From the NCBI GenBank assembly GCA_041392305.1, contig JAWKMJ010000002.1, forward strand, positions 1 to 64,000: DNA of 64,000 bases, given 5' to 3'. The position numbers and the translations under genes were made by a program. This DNA is from JAGQYP01 sp041392305 (lineage in GTDB: Bacteria; Bacteroidota; Bacteroidia; Flavobacteriales_D; Crocinitomicaceae). The notes below the pieces were generated by a model. The model was not told the origin of the DNA. It made no database searches and saw nothing but the letters and a program-made list of their open reading frames with translations. This document shows, in pieces, positions 42,890 through 51,490 of this stretch; positions within the stretch are counted from its first letter, which is position 1; every line of letters begins with the position of its first letter.

Positions 42890-45067
42890 TTGAAACATAC
42901 TCTACTACTCATAGCATTCTTGTCTTCTGCAGTTCTTTTTTCTCAGGGGAAGATTGAACATCAGGTGGACAGTCTAAAGAACTTGCTTACAGAGGACATC
43001 CAGGATCAAATGAAAGTGGCCGTCCTCCATAATCTTGCTACCAAGTTAATGCGTTCGGATACACTGGCTTCAACAAATTATGCCAAGGAAGCTTTGAAGT
43101 TGAGTCAGCAAACTGGATACAAAGATGGGGAGATTGATGTGCTGGAATTCTTTTCAAGGAAGTTTACGGAGCAAGGAAGATTGGATACCGCTCTGCACTT
43201 GTTGAACACCATTTTAGAAATGGAAGATCAGATTGAGAATAAACAAAGATTGGCCAATCTGTATATCTCCAAAGGAAATATTTATGATATAAAAAGCGAT
43301 TATACCAAAGCGCTGGAGGCCTATCTGAAGGGGGAAGAGTTATTTATTCAATCCAAGTTTGACCGAGGGATTGGGATGGCAAATTTAGGTATTGGAAACA
43401 TCTATCACGCTACTGAACGTTGGGACCAGGCAGCAGAGAGATATAGAAAATCAGCAAATTATCTTCAAAAAATTAATGATCCTTACACTTCCTGGCCCAT
43501 CAATAATTTAGCGACTTCACTTCAAAATTTAGGACAACTGGACTCGGCTGAATACTATTTTAAAGTCTCCCTGAAAATGAAGGAGGATGCCGGAGATATT
43601 TATGGCGCTTCTTATACCTATTCTGATATGGCAGAGCTTTATGTATTGATGAATCAAATCGATCTCGCTGAAAAGTATCTGAAAAAAGCCTTGGAATTAA
43701 AACTTCAAGTTGAAGGAATAAGCCAGGAAACTATTGGTATGGCACTAATCAGATTAGGTGAAATTCAAATCAAGAGAGGAAAATTTATAGAGTCGATTCC
43801 CAATCTAAGAATGGGACTCGAAAAGGCCGAGGAGAGCGCATCTGTAGAAGCAATAATGTTCGGAAATAAACATCTTTCTAATGCACTCTATAAAATTGGT
43901 AATTATAAGGAAGCCTATGAAAAACTTTTTATGTTTTCCTCCCTTCAAGATTCTATTTCGAAGGTAAAAAGTTCTCAGGCGTTAGCAGAAATGCAAACAA
44001 AATATGAAACCAAGGAAAAGGACGAACAACTTCAATCAGCCAATAGAGCGAATGAACTTAATAAACTTAGAGCTTATAAAGCAGAAGCTGATTCGGAACG
44101 AAAGAATACGTTGATTTATGGTGCGTTGGCCTTAGTTTTATTACTGCTATTGGGAGTAGGATTTGCAATTCGAAGCATTCAATTAAGAAAAAGGAACAAT
44201 GAAATATTACGTTCCAAAAACAAAGAAATTACGATTCAAAAAGAAATTGTTGAGGAAAAAAATAAGGAGATTACGGATTCAATAACTTATGCCAAAAGAA
44301 TTCAATCTGCCATATTACCCTCTGATAATCTAATCAAGAGATCTTTACCGAACTCCTTTGTTTTGTACAAACCGAAAGATATTGTTGCAGGTGATTTTTA
44401 TTGGATGGAGATGGGCAAGAGTATTGCGCAAGAGCAAGAGAACGTATTAATTGCAGCTGCGGATTGTACGGGGCATGGGGTGCCTGGAGCGATGGTTTCC
44501 GTGGTTTGTAATAATAGTTTGAACCGATCGGTAAGGGAATTTGGATTAACAGATCCGGGTAAAATTTTGGATAAAACTAGAGAACTGGTAGTTAAAGAAT
44601 TTGAGAAATCTCAGGAAGAAGTCAAGGATGGGATGGATATTGCAGTTGTGAGTATTGAGCAACAGCAAGGGGAAGGAGCTTCTTCGAAATCAATTTCTTG
44701 CTCGAAACTCAAATATGCGGGTGCAAACAACCCTCTTTGGGTGATCAGAAAAGATTCAAATGAAATAGAGGAATTCAAAGCAGACAAACAGCCTATCGGT
44801 AAATTTAGTCACTCAAAACCTTTTGTTACTCATGAGCTGACATTAAATAGTGGAGATACTTTTTATATTTTCTCGGATGGTTATGTGGATCAGTTCGGCG
44901 GCGACAAGGGTAAAAAATTCAAAGCTTCAAATTTAAAAACCCTTTTGCTGGATATTCAAAATTTGGAAATGTCTACCCAAAAGGAGCAATTAGACCAGGT
45001 TTTCGAAGAATGGAAAGGTGAAAATGAACAACTTGATGATGTTTGTTTTATTGGAGTGAGAATATGA
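42890..45067 (+). CDS. TPR-transmembrane SpoIIE/PP2C phosphatase
   Basis: 725 residues with a TTG start 3 bp after the caspase stop; the TTG begins a clear signal peptide (MKHTLLLIAFLSSAVLFSQG) and the first in-frame ATG comes after it. Residues 25-390 are TPR-like repeats (periplasmic), then a membrane helix (about 407-425), a short coiled coil 'KNKEITIQKEIVEEKNKEI', and a SpoIIE PP2C domain (about 465-725): 'KPKDIVAGDFYWME', 'AAADCTGHGVPGAMVS', 'KYAGANNPLWVI', 'FYIFSDGYVDQFGG', with the metal-binding Asp residues (GDF, ADCTGHG, SDG) present. It would dephosphorylate a Ser/Thr target such as an anti-sigma antagonist; no such partner is in the window. Two short loops contain R2 repeat-like DNA. 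Confidence 0.9.
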   Translation: MKHTLLLIAFLSSAVLFSQGKIEHQVDSLKNLLTEDIQDQMKVAVLHNLATKLMRSDTLASTNYAKEALKLSQQTGYKDGEIDVLEFFSRKFTEQGRLDTALHLLNTILEMEDQIENKQRLANLYISKGNIYDIKSDYTKALEAYLKGEELFIQSKFDRGIGMANLGIGNIYHATERWDQAAERYRKSANYLQKINDPYTSWPINNLATSLQNLGQLDSAEYYFKVSLKMKEDAGDIYGASYTYSDMAELYVLMNQIDLAEKYLKKALELKLQVEGISQETIGMALIRLGEIQIKRGKFIESIPNLRMGLEKAEESASVEAIMFGNKHLSNALYKIGNYKEAYEKLFMFSSLQDSISKVKSSQALAEMQTKYETKEKDEQLQSANRANELNKLRAYKAEADSERKNTLIYGALALVLLLLLGVGFAIRSIQLRKRNNEILRSKNKEITIQKEIVEEKNKEITDSITYAKRIQSAILPSDNLIKRSLPNSFVLYKPKDIVAGDFYWMEMGKSIAQEQENVLIAAADCTGHGVPGAMVSVVCNNSLNRSVREFGLTDPGKILDKTRELVVKEFEKSQEEVKDGMDIAVVSIEQQQGEGASSKSISCSKLKYAGANNPLWVIRKDSNEIEEFKADKQPIGKFSHSKPFVTHELTLNSGDTFYIFSDGYVDQFGGDKGKKFKASNLKTLLLDIQNLEMSTQKEQLDQVFEEWKGENEQLDDVCFIGVRI
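44419..44440. repeat. R2-like repeat word inside the TPR-SpoIIE gene
   Basis: GAGTATTGCGCAAGAGCAAG and two further bases encode 'SIAQEQE' in the loop between 'FYWME' and 'AAADC'. A second related word (GAGTATTGAGCAACAGCAAG) is at 44650-44669. Compare 46581-46608 and 61701-61732. Confidence 0.5.
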
Positions 45068-46330
45068 AAAAGATTCCGGAAAAATATATCATTTATGGAT
45101 TGTTATTCATTGGAGCAGTAGTTCTCACTTTTACATTTTTTAATCTGTCTCAAACGGTCGAAGACATTGCGGAATCCATCCTTCATGAAAAGAAAGGCCA
45201 AACACTAGTTGAGTTAGATAACTTTTTCAATCCGGTAATTTCTGATTTAGAAATTGCTATTGAACAGGCAAAAAGAGGTGAATTTGATCAAATGAATTTA
45301 GAGGAATTCAACAAACACTTTTTGCCTATTTTAAAAGAATCCAGACCGGTTTCTTCTATCATGATGGCTACAGAACAAGGCAAAGAATTCATGATTTTAG
45401 ATTTAGATTCAATTTTGATCAATAGAGAAACTTTGCCTACAGGTTCAGGTACTGATTTAAGATCGACAAAATACAAATGGGAAATTCGAGAAAGAAAATT
45501 AAAACTGATCGAAAAATTAGAAGAAGGGAGCTCCTATAATCCATGATGGAGACCCTGGTTTCTGGGAGCTGTTAGAGCCAGAGATAAGGCTTATTGGACC
45601 AATGTTTATACTTTTTTTACTACTAAAGATCCTGGAATAACTGTTTCAAAAAGATGGGTAGATCGTAAGGGTTTACAACATGTGATAGGGTTTGATTTAA
45701 TGCTTTTGGATATTTCCAAAAAGACGATTGAGTCGAATGTAAGTAAAAATGGTTCTTCTTTTATTCTGAATAAGGAAATGAAGGTATTGGGACTTCCCGC
45801 GGAAATGAAAGATAGGGATCTAAAGGCTGAGGTATTAAAACCTGTTTCTGAATTTTCTGGAACTCCAATGCATTCAGCTTATGAGGCATGGAAACAGTTG
45901 GAACAAAGGGAATATTATTTTCCATTCGAACACAATGGCGAAGACTGGTGGTGTGTTTTCCAGCCCTATTACATTGGAAATCAAGTTTTTTATATTGGGA
46001 TTGTTGCCCCGGAAAAAGATTTTTTAGAATCCATAAAAGGAACAAGAAGAATGATCATTGCATCCATGTTAATTTTGGTTCTTTTCCTAGGTTTTGTGGC
46101 TCTAGCAAATAGGCGCAAGCGTAAAATGAATCTTGTTTTAGTGGAACAAAAGCTCATGATTGAAGAGAAAAGCAAAGAAATTACAGATTCCATCAAATAT
46201 GCTAGTCAAATTCAAAAAGCCATTTTCCCTCCAAGTGAGATGATTAAAAATGCGCTTCCAGATAGCTTTATTTTGTACAAACCGAAAGACATTGTAGCGG
46301 GAGATTTTTATTGGATGGAAACGGTTGGTA

Positions 46331-46360
46331 GTTCCAAGTACCAAGTAGACAGTAGTCAGT
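46331..46360. repeat. R1 repeat copy inside the second SpoIIE gene
   Basis: Words TTCCAAGTA, CCAAGTAGACAGTAG and TCAG, in frame, encode 'SSKYQVDSSQS' in the loop between 'FYWME' and 'AAADC'. The paralogue at 42890 has R2-like DNA in the same loop. Matches the intergenic copies at 16240-16270 and 61640-61668. Confidence 0.65.
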
Positions 46361-46580
46361 CTAAATATGGAACTATTCTATTTGCTGCTGCTGATTGTAC
46401 GGGGCATGGGGTTCCAGGGGCCATGGTTTCTGTTATGTGTAATAATGGTTTGAACAGGTCTGTTCGCGAATTTGGTTTGAAAGATCCAGGGCAAATCTTA
46501 GATAAAACTAGAGAATTAGTTATTGGAGAATTCGATAAATCGAATCGAGAGGTTAAGGACGGGATGGATATCGCGCTTGT

Positions 46581-46608
46581 GAGTATTGAGCAAGAGCAAG
46601 AGCAAGAG
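46581..46608. repeat. R2 repeat (GTATTGAGCAAGAG) inside the second SpoIIE gene
   Basis: GAGTATTGAGCAAGAG followed by two more CAAGAG units encodes 'SIEQEQEQE'. A 14-nt exact match, GTATTGAGCAAGAG, occurs inverted in the intergenic region at 61711-61724. Confidence 0.6.
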
Positions 46609-47012
46609 GATGGAGTTTCTGCTAAACAGAGTTCTTGCTTCAAACTTAAATATGCGGGAGCAAATAACCCTCTTTGGATTATCAGAAAGGACTCAGATGT
46701 GATTGAAGAAATTAAAGCGGATAAACAACCCGTGGGTAATTATCGGGCTGAACATCCATTTACGACTCATGAATTGAATGTTTTTAATGGAGATCAGATT
46801 TATATTTTTTCTGATGGATATGCGGATCAATTTGGTGGCACTACGAATCACCCTGGAGGGAAGAAGTTCAAAGTATCCAATCTTAAGAAGCTATTCCTAT
46901 CTGTGAAAGATTTACCCATGGAAGAGCAAAAAACAAAAATCAACCAAGCATTTGAGGCTTGGCGAGGAGACAATGAACAAGTCGATGACGTTGTTGTCTT
47001 CGGAGTTAGAAT

Positions 47013-48071
47013 CTAACGGTAATCAAATTGCTTTATTTTCTTATTCACTATCGCAAAGAAAATGGGAGGCAGAAAAGACAGTAACATCATCCCAGGATAT
47101 CCGGTTGGCATTTGAGGGGCGTTTTCAATGGAATCCAATATTTGATAAGGTTTGGAAGCTTTGTAGTGATGGTCTGAATGTCTAGACAAATTGAACAATA
47201 ATAGTCGACCAATAATATGGTCACTATTCCAAGAATGCCAATAGCGTACCCGTTCATAGCGACCTTGATCATTTTGTTTTCTGAGCAAACCATAGTGCTC
47301 GATGTAATTGACGGTTTGCAACAATAAAATGCCAATAATCGCAGCTGTAAGAAAAGAAACTAAGGCAAACCAACCCAAAGAAAAATAAACGCCTAATACA
47401 AGTAATACATTCCATATCGTATACACGACCATCCTATTTTTGAGGCTATATTTAGTTCCTCGAGCGTCAGCTGAGAGTCTATTTTCAACTTGCCATGCGT
47501 AGAGATATCCGGAGAAGTGAGAGCGAATCCAAAAAATGTAAAGAGGTTCATTCAGTCGAGCTGTTGCTGCATCTTTAGGTGTCGCTACTTCTTTGTGGTG
47601 GACATAATTGTGGTAGGGAAGGAAATGTGTGTTCAATGAAGAAAGAAGTAAGAGTTCTCCAACCAGTCTTTGCCATTTGTTTTCCCGATGACCCAGCTCA
47701 TGTCCAATATTTATCCCAACCACACCGCACATGAGTCCAGCAGCCACGGTGTTGCCTACCCAATCCGCGTTGAAAGTTGGATTTTTAGAACATTGAAATA
47801 AGTAAAAAGCCAAAACCCCATATTGAATAGGCAAACTAATGAGTAACATAACATCGTAAAACTTGTCATTGGCTACTTTCTCCTCCAAATCCTTGGATAC
47901 ATTATCATGATTGGAAGGAAGTACTAATTCCAAGAAGGGAACCAAAACAAAGAAGATCAAAAGCGATAGAAAGGAAAACCACCCATCGTAAAGCAAATTT
48001 ACGACCACGCTAATGGGCAGTGACAAGATGAGCAAATATTCCCATTTATATGTTTTACTTGCAGAATTCAT
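47013..48071 (-). CDS. AlkB-like membrane di-iron monooxygenase (alkane 1-monooxygenase family)
   Basis: 352 residues with about six membrane helices. The His-box motifs of the AlkB/membrane desaturase family are all present: GHELGHRE, 'YHNYVHHKEV', and 'SRHSDHHYKASKPYQ', plus the AlkB-type 'VNYIEHYGLLRKQN'. It would hydroxylate terminal alkyl chains using a di-iron centre with rubredoxin and a reductase, which are not seen nearby. Substrate could be alkane, fatty acid or another lipid. Its stop overlaps the stop of the convergent SpoIIE gene by 4 nt. Confidence 0.92.
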   Translation of the reverse strand: MNSASKTYKWEYLLILSLPISVVVNLLYDGWFSFLSLLIFFVLVPFLELVLPSNHDNVSKDLEEKVANDKFYDVMLLISLPIQYGVLAFYLFQCSKNPTFNADWVGNTVAAGLMCGVVGINIGHELGHRENKWQRLVGELLLLSSLNTHFLPYHNYVHHKEVATPKDAATARLNEPLYIFWIRSHFSGYLYAWQVENRLSADARGTKYSLKNRMVVYTIWNVLLVLGVYFSLGWFALVSFLTAAIIGILLLQTVNYIEHYGLLRKQNDQGRYERVRYWHSWNSDHIIGRLLLFNLSRHSDHHYKASKPYQILDSIENAPQMPTGYPGMMLLSFLPPIFFAIVNKKIKQFDYR

Positions 48072-48253
48072 TATGCTTACCTAAAAATAGAAAAAGTCTG
48101 GATTTGTTCAAATTGGATTGCTGGATATCTAGATTTTTGGAAACGTGACTATTCTATTTTTTAAATCCATATACCAGCAAATTAGAAAAGTACGATTTAC
48201 AAAGTGCGAAATTCCCATTACTCAATTAACATATAAAAGCACAAGCTCAGAAT

Positions 48254-48297
48254 ATCATAGCATCATAATATCATAAAATCATAACATCATTTCATCA
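48254..48297. repeat. Degenerate ATCATA tandem repeat
   Basis: Five ATCAT words spaced 7-9 nt apart, directly upstream of the promoter of the MFS gene. Imperfect; no function apparent. Confidence 0.5.
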
Positions 48298-48306
48298 ATT
48301 ATCCCC

Positions 48307-48314
48307 TACCTTTG
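48307..48314 (+). promoter_or_regulatory. Promoter -7 box TACCTTTG directly before the MFS start
   Basis: Exact TAnnTTTG, only 5 nt before the ATG at 48320. The transcription start should fall at or next to the ATG, so the mRNA would be leaderless or nearly so. Confidence 0.55.
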
Positions 48315-48319
48315 CCGCC

Positions 48320-49549
48320 ATGTTTCAAAAACTTGTCCCAGCATTTTTACTCACCTTCGTGAATGTATTAGGTTTCAGTATTCTGATGCCTATTCTTCCA
48401 TTTATTGTAAAAGACTACGGGGCTCCAGAATGGTTTTACGGACTTTTGCTAACCTTCTATTCCGCATTTCAGTTTTTTGGTGCACCTTTTTTAGGTGCTT
48501 TGTCTGATCACATGGGAAGAAAGCCCGTTTTGCTGGTGAGTCAGGCAGGAACTCTTTTAAGTTGGTTTGTTTTTGTATTTGCCCTTTATCTTCCAAAGGA
48601 CCAGCAGCTATTTGGTTTTTCCATTGCACTTTGGGTAATAGCATTTTCAAGAATTTTAGATGGAATAACGGGAGGAAATGCTTCTGTAACGAATGCTTAT
48701 GTGGCAGATATCACCACTTCCAAAGAAAAAGCTTCTGTTTTCGGATATTTAGGTGGAATTGCTGGTATTGGTTTGATTGTCGGTCCAGGTTTAGGGGGGT
48801 TAACTGCCTCTTCTTCTTGGGGCTATTTGGGAACCATGGTTACAGCAATAGCTATTTCAACGGTGACTTTAATTGCCATCTTCTTTTGGTTGAAAGAATC
48901 TCATCCTGAAGAAAAAAGGAGTCCTGCGGGCAAACAAAGAATTGTCAAAAATCTCTTTCTGATCAAAAGGATTCGAGAATTAAACATTTCCCCATTTTTG
49001 AAGAGAATCTTTTTATTGAAACTGCTTTTTTCAACTACAGTGGCTTGTTATATTGGCTCTATTGCACTTTATCTCATTGATTTATTTGATTTCAACAAAC
49101 AAGAATTAGGATTTTTTATGTTGATTGTCGGACTGTTTTTATCATTTAATCAAGCGATTGTTTCCCGGTATTTTGTAAGATGGTTTGGGGAGTACAATAC
49201 TTTGAAAATTGGGTTATCCGGTGTATTCATAGGGTTGTTTTGTATCACCTTGACCAACAATCTTTGGGTTTTCATTAGTTTTTACTACATCATGAATCTG
49301 GGCTTGTCGCTTTCCTTTCCAACTTTCAATTCTGTGATTGCTCAGCACGCGAATTCTAAAAAACAAGGGGAAACCATGGGTGTTTCAGATTCCATTCATT
49401 CATTCGCTATGGCTTCTTTTCCTTTAGTTTCAGCAGCACTTTATGGTTGGATTGGATTTTATGCCTACTGGATTTACGCGGCTTTTCCTTTGGTGGCAGT
49501 ATTCATTGCTTTTGGTACAAAAGCGGAGTCCGCTCCGACAGAAAATTAA
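48320..49549 (+). CDS. MFS transporter (DHA1/TetA-like drug:H+ antiporter)
   Basis: 409 residues with 12 predicted membrane helices. The MFS loop motif is present as GALSDHMGRKPVLL after helix 2, and the antiporter motif C-like segment 'GGIAGIGLIVGPGLGGL' in helix 5, typical of 12-TM drug antiporters such as TetA. The centre has a basic loop ('EEKRSPAGKQRIVKNL'). Substrate unknown; Bacteroidota homologues are often annotated TCR/Tet-like without shown resistance. It starts directly after its promoter and is followed by a structured RNA-like region. Confidence 0.9.
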   Translation: MFQKLVPAFLLTFVNVLGFSILMPILPFIVKDYGAPEWFYGLLLTFYSAFQFFGAPFLGALSDHMGRKPVLLVSQAGTLLSWFVFVFALYLPKDQQLFGFSIALWVIAFSRILDGITGGNASVTNAYVADITTSKEKASVFGYLGGIAGIGLIVGPGLGGLTASSSWGYLGTMVTAIAISTVTLIAIFFWLKESHPEEKRSPAGKQRIVKNLFLIKRIRELNISPFLKRIFLLKLLFSTTVACYIGSIALYLIDLFDFNKQELGFFMLIVGLFLSFNQAIVSRYFVRWFGEYNTLKIGLSGVFIGLFCITLTNNLWVFISFYYIMNLGLSLSFPTFNSVIAQHANSKKQGETMGVSDSIHSFAMASFPLVSAALYGWIGFYAYWIYAAFPLVAVFIAFGTKAESAPTEN

Positions 49550-49635
49550 CACAAGCATAACCAATCTTTTATTCTCACTTAATTCAATACTCGATTAATT
49601 AAAGCAAATTTGCATCAGTAAACTTTTGGATTCGT

Positions 49636-49740
49636 CTTACCTGCAACTCGATCTCAAAGCAACAAGCAACTGTCACTGGTAAGGAGAATGAATTAATTTT
49701 TGACCTTACCCGACTCGGTGCCAGCCCTGTCGGGTTTTTT
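49636..49740 (+). ncRNA. Structured RNA candidate with alternative pairings and terminator
   Basis: In the 216-bp gap after the MFS gene. CTTACC (49636-49641) can pair with GGTAAG (49678-49683), and GGTAAGG (49678-49684) can pair instead with CCTTACC (49704-49710), whose last two bases are shared with the terminator stem CCCGAC/GTCGGG (49709-49734). Two competing stems plus a terminator resemble a riboswitch or regulated 3'UTR, but no gene in the same direction follows. It fits no class I can name, so it may be a 3'UTR-derived or independent small RNA. Confidence 0.35.
49709..49740 (+). terminator. Intrinsic terminator
   Basis: CCCGAC (49709-49714), 14-nt loop, GTCGGG (49729-49734), then TTTTTT. 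It ends the MFS transcript or the RNA candidate before the convergent cutA-like gene. Confidence 0.75.
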
Positions 49741-49765
49741 GTTTGTACCAAAACGAAAAAATGCT

Positions 49766-50083
49766 TTAACTGGTAGGCGGGATAAACTTCTGTAATTGAT
49801 CCGACTGCTCCCAATCCATATGCACAATAGGTAAAGAATAGAGTTCAGGCATTCTGTCTTTGAATTTTCCCCTTAAAAGTTCATCAATCTTAGTAAATAG
49901 ATTGGCCCGTGTTTTACCAGTTAATAGATAGATGGATTTTTTCTGAATGGAATTCATAACAAGATTCCATCGCTCAATATTCTCTTTAACGTTAACATCT
50001 ATAATCAGGTGATTTTCCAGCAAAATTGTTGCAATTTCCTCTATTTGCTGGCGATTTTCAGATGAAATTCTTAGAAAAATCAT
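49766..50083 (-). CDS. CutA-like protein
   Basis: 105 residues, the CutA1 length. Family pattern: an N-terminal beta-alpha-beta, then 'NIERWNLVMNSIQKKSIYLL' (the region of IxSxYxWxGKI in CutA), 'GKTRANLFTKIDELLRGKF' and 'MPELYSLPIVHMDWEQSDQL', matching the usual 'PEIIALPI..GN..YL.WI'. CutA forms trimers linked to divalent-cation tolerance, with an unclear mechanism. Here it is the last gene of a TetR-controlled export operon, 12 bp after tolC, which is an unusual neighbourhood. Confidence 0.75.
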   Translation of the reverse strand: MIFLRISSENRQQIEEIATILLENHLIIDVNVKENIERWNLVMNSIQKKSIYLLTGKTRANLFTKIDELLRGKFKDRMPELYSLPIVHMDWEQSDQLQKFIPPTS

Positions 50084-50095
50084 AAGTCTAAATTT

Positions 50096-51490
50096 TTATT
50101 GTCCTAATAATCCGAATACATATTCGGTCTCTAATTTTGCTTTGTGGTTTTTCGTAATCAGTTCCACTAATTTCACTTGTGCACTTATGTACCCCAACTC
50201 TCTCGAGTTAACCATAAATAAGGAACTCTCCCCCGTATTGAACATGGTGCGCTCGCCTTCTAATAGTTTGAGATAATCGTTCACAGTTCTCTGGAAAAGA
50301 TCAACTTGATTTTTTGTCGTTTGCCAAGTATTTATTGCGCTGAAGGCTTTTGCTTCAATCAACTTTCTTTTCGCCTCCAATTCCATTTGTGCTGTCTCCA
50401 GTTTTACTTTAGCCAAATTGAAAGCCTGTCTTTCTTTTGCAAAACTAAGAGGCATGGAAAAATTGAGTCCCCATTTGTAATTGTTGATCGAATAATTCGG
50501 AAACAAATCCCCTCCAAATGGTTCGGTCAAAAAATTATAATTGATCCTAACTTTGGGTATAAACTGTTCTATCTTCCATCTTTTATCCAATTTAAGTTGA
50601 TCGATTTTCATGTTTGTTCGGTTGATTTCAGGATGATTAAGTCCAATAGTGTCGGCTCGAAGTAAATATTCATTTTCCAAATCTAGAACTGCAAGTGTAT
50701 TGCGATTCTCAGGCACCGTATTGGATTTAAGTTCCAATGGAATAAAGCCTTCTGCCCATAAGTAGACACTTAATTTTAAACCACTATTTTTAAACTTTAA
50801 TTCAGCTTCTTGTAAGGCGAGTTTTCGGTTTTGAAGTTGAATTCCTGCTTCTAAAGTATCAATGAATGGTCGATTCCCACTTTTTGCTTCATTCATCACC
50901 GCATCAAAACGATCTTGAGCTAATTGAACCGCTTCTTGATAAACAAGATAATTGTTGTGGGCCATAAACCAATTCCAATAAGAATCTCCAGCCTCATAGA
51001 GTAATTCGTTCATGAGTAGAATTTGTTCTTGACGACTCATGTTTTCTGTTAATTTTGCTTTTTTCAGTTCAATTCGGCGTTCATCAATCAAAAGCCCTTG
51101 ACCTAGTGGAACCGAAATTCCCGCGTACCACAATCCTGCTGCAGGCGTGATATTTTGATTGCTGACATTTGTGCCTACATTGTGTTCGTAGCCGGTTTTA
51201 ACTTCGATGCCAAACCAAGCGGGTACAGACAAACCAGAATTCATCAAACTATAATATTGTTTCTCACTGAAATACTTTTGATCGATATCGGAAAAAATTT
51301 TAGCATCAAAGTTCCCTTTAGCATATCGAAGTTGATATTCGCCACTCAATGCACGTAATTCTGCATTTTTGGCAAGAGGGTGATTTTCCTTAACGATTTT
51401 CATGAATTGATCGTAAGACAATACGGTTATCTCAGATTGACTGTAAATCCATAACGGAACACTGATGAAAATAAAGATCAACTTTCTCAT
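50096..51490 (-). CDS. TolC-family outer-membrane export channel
   Basis: 464 residues with a signal peptide (MRKLIFIFISVPLWIYS). The body shows the long-helix TolC/OEP pattern: 'AELRALSGEYQLRYAKGNFD', 'YAGISVPLGQGLLIDERRIE', 'GNRPFIDTLEAGIQLQNRKL', 'FNLAKVKLETAQMELEAKRK', and ends 'LETEYVFGLLGQ'. It forms the outer-membrane duct for the HlyD/ABC system encoded upstream and overlaps the HlyD gene by 4 nt. Confidence 0.9.
   Translation of the reverse strand: MRKLIFIFISVPLWIYSQSEITVLSYDQFMKIVKENHPLAKNAELRALSGEYQLRYAKGNFDAKIFSDIDQKYFSEKQYYSLMNSGLSVPAWFGIEVKTGYEHNVGTNVSNQNITPAAGLWYAGISVPLGQGLLIDERRIELKKAKLTENMSRQEQILLMNELLYEAGDSYWNWFMAHNNYLVYQEAVQLAQDRFDAVMNEAKSGNRPFIDTLEAGIQLQNRKLALQEAELKFKNSGLKLSVYLWAEGFIPLELKSNTVPENRNTLAVLDLENEYLLRADTIGLNHPEINRTNMKIDQLKLDKRWKIEQFIPKVRINYNFLTEPFGGDLFPNYSINNYKWGLNFSMPLSFAKERQAFNLAKVKLETAQMELEAKRKLIEAKAFSAINTWQTTKNQVDLFQRTVNDYLKLLEGERTMFNTGESSLFMVNSRELGYISAQVKLVELITKNHKAKLETEYVFGLLGQ

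Larger units (their letters stand above)
45064..47016 (+). pseudogene. dCache-transmembrane SpoIIE phosphatase with in-frame TGA
   Basis: Begins at an ATG overlapping the previous stop by 4 nt. One register is open from 45064 to 47016 except for a single TGA at 45544-45546 (codon 161). Before it lie a membrane helix (about 9-28) and the first part of a periplasmic Cache-like domain. After it the reading continues 'WRPWFLGAVRARDKAYWTNV', the typical Cache 'YxPRxRPW' site, so the TGA probably replaced CGA (Arg). A second membrane helix and a complete SpoIIE domain follow ('KPKDIVAGDFYWME', 'ADCTGHGVPGAM', 'IYIFSDGYADQFGG'). Without readthrough only a 160-residue fragment, and perhaps a reinitiated phosphatase from GTG 45682 or ATG 45700, would be made. 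Confidence 0.8.

Noticed and set aside
45544..45546. TGA as a selenocysteine codon
   Set aside because: The conserved residue expected in the Cache site is Arg, and no selenocysteine insertion hairpin is evident just downstream.
47087..47335. Frames inside the AlkB-like gene on both strands
   Set aside because: Shadows of a well-supported membrane enzyme gene.
48072..48319. Search for a CRISPR or phage feature in the ATCATA repeats
   Set aside because: The repeats are short, degenerate and without unique spacers of constant length.
49599..49814. Minus-strand frame of 71 codons across the structured RNA candidate
   Set aside because: It overlaps the end of the CutA-like gene in another frame, crosses a terminator, and the peptide has no features of a real protein.
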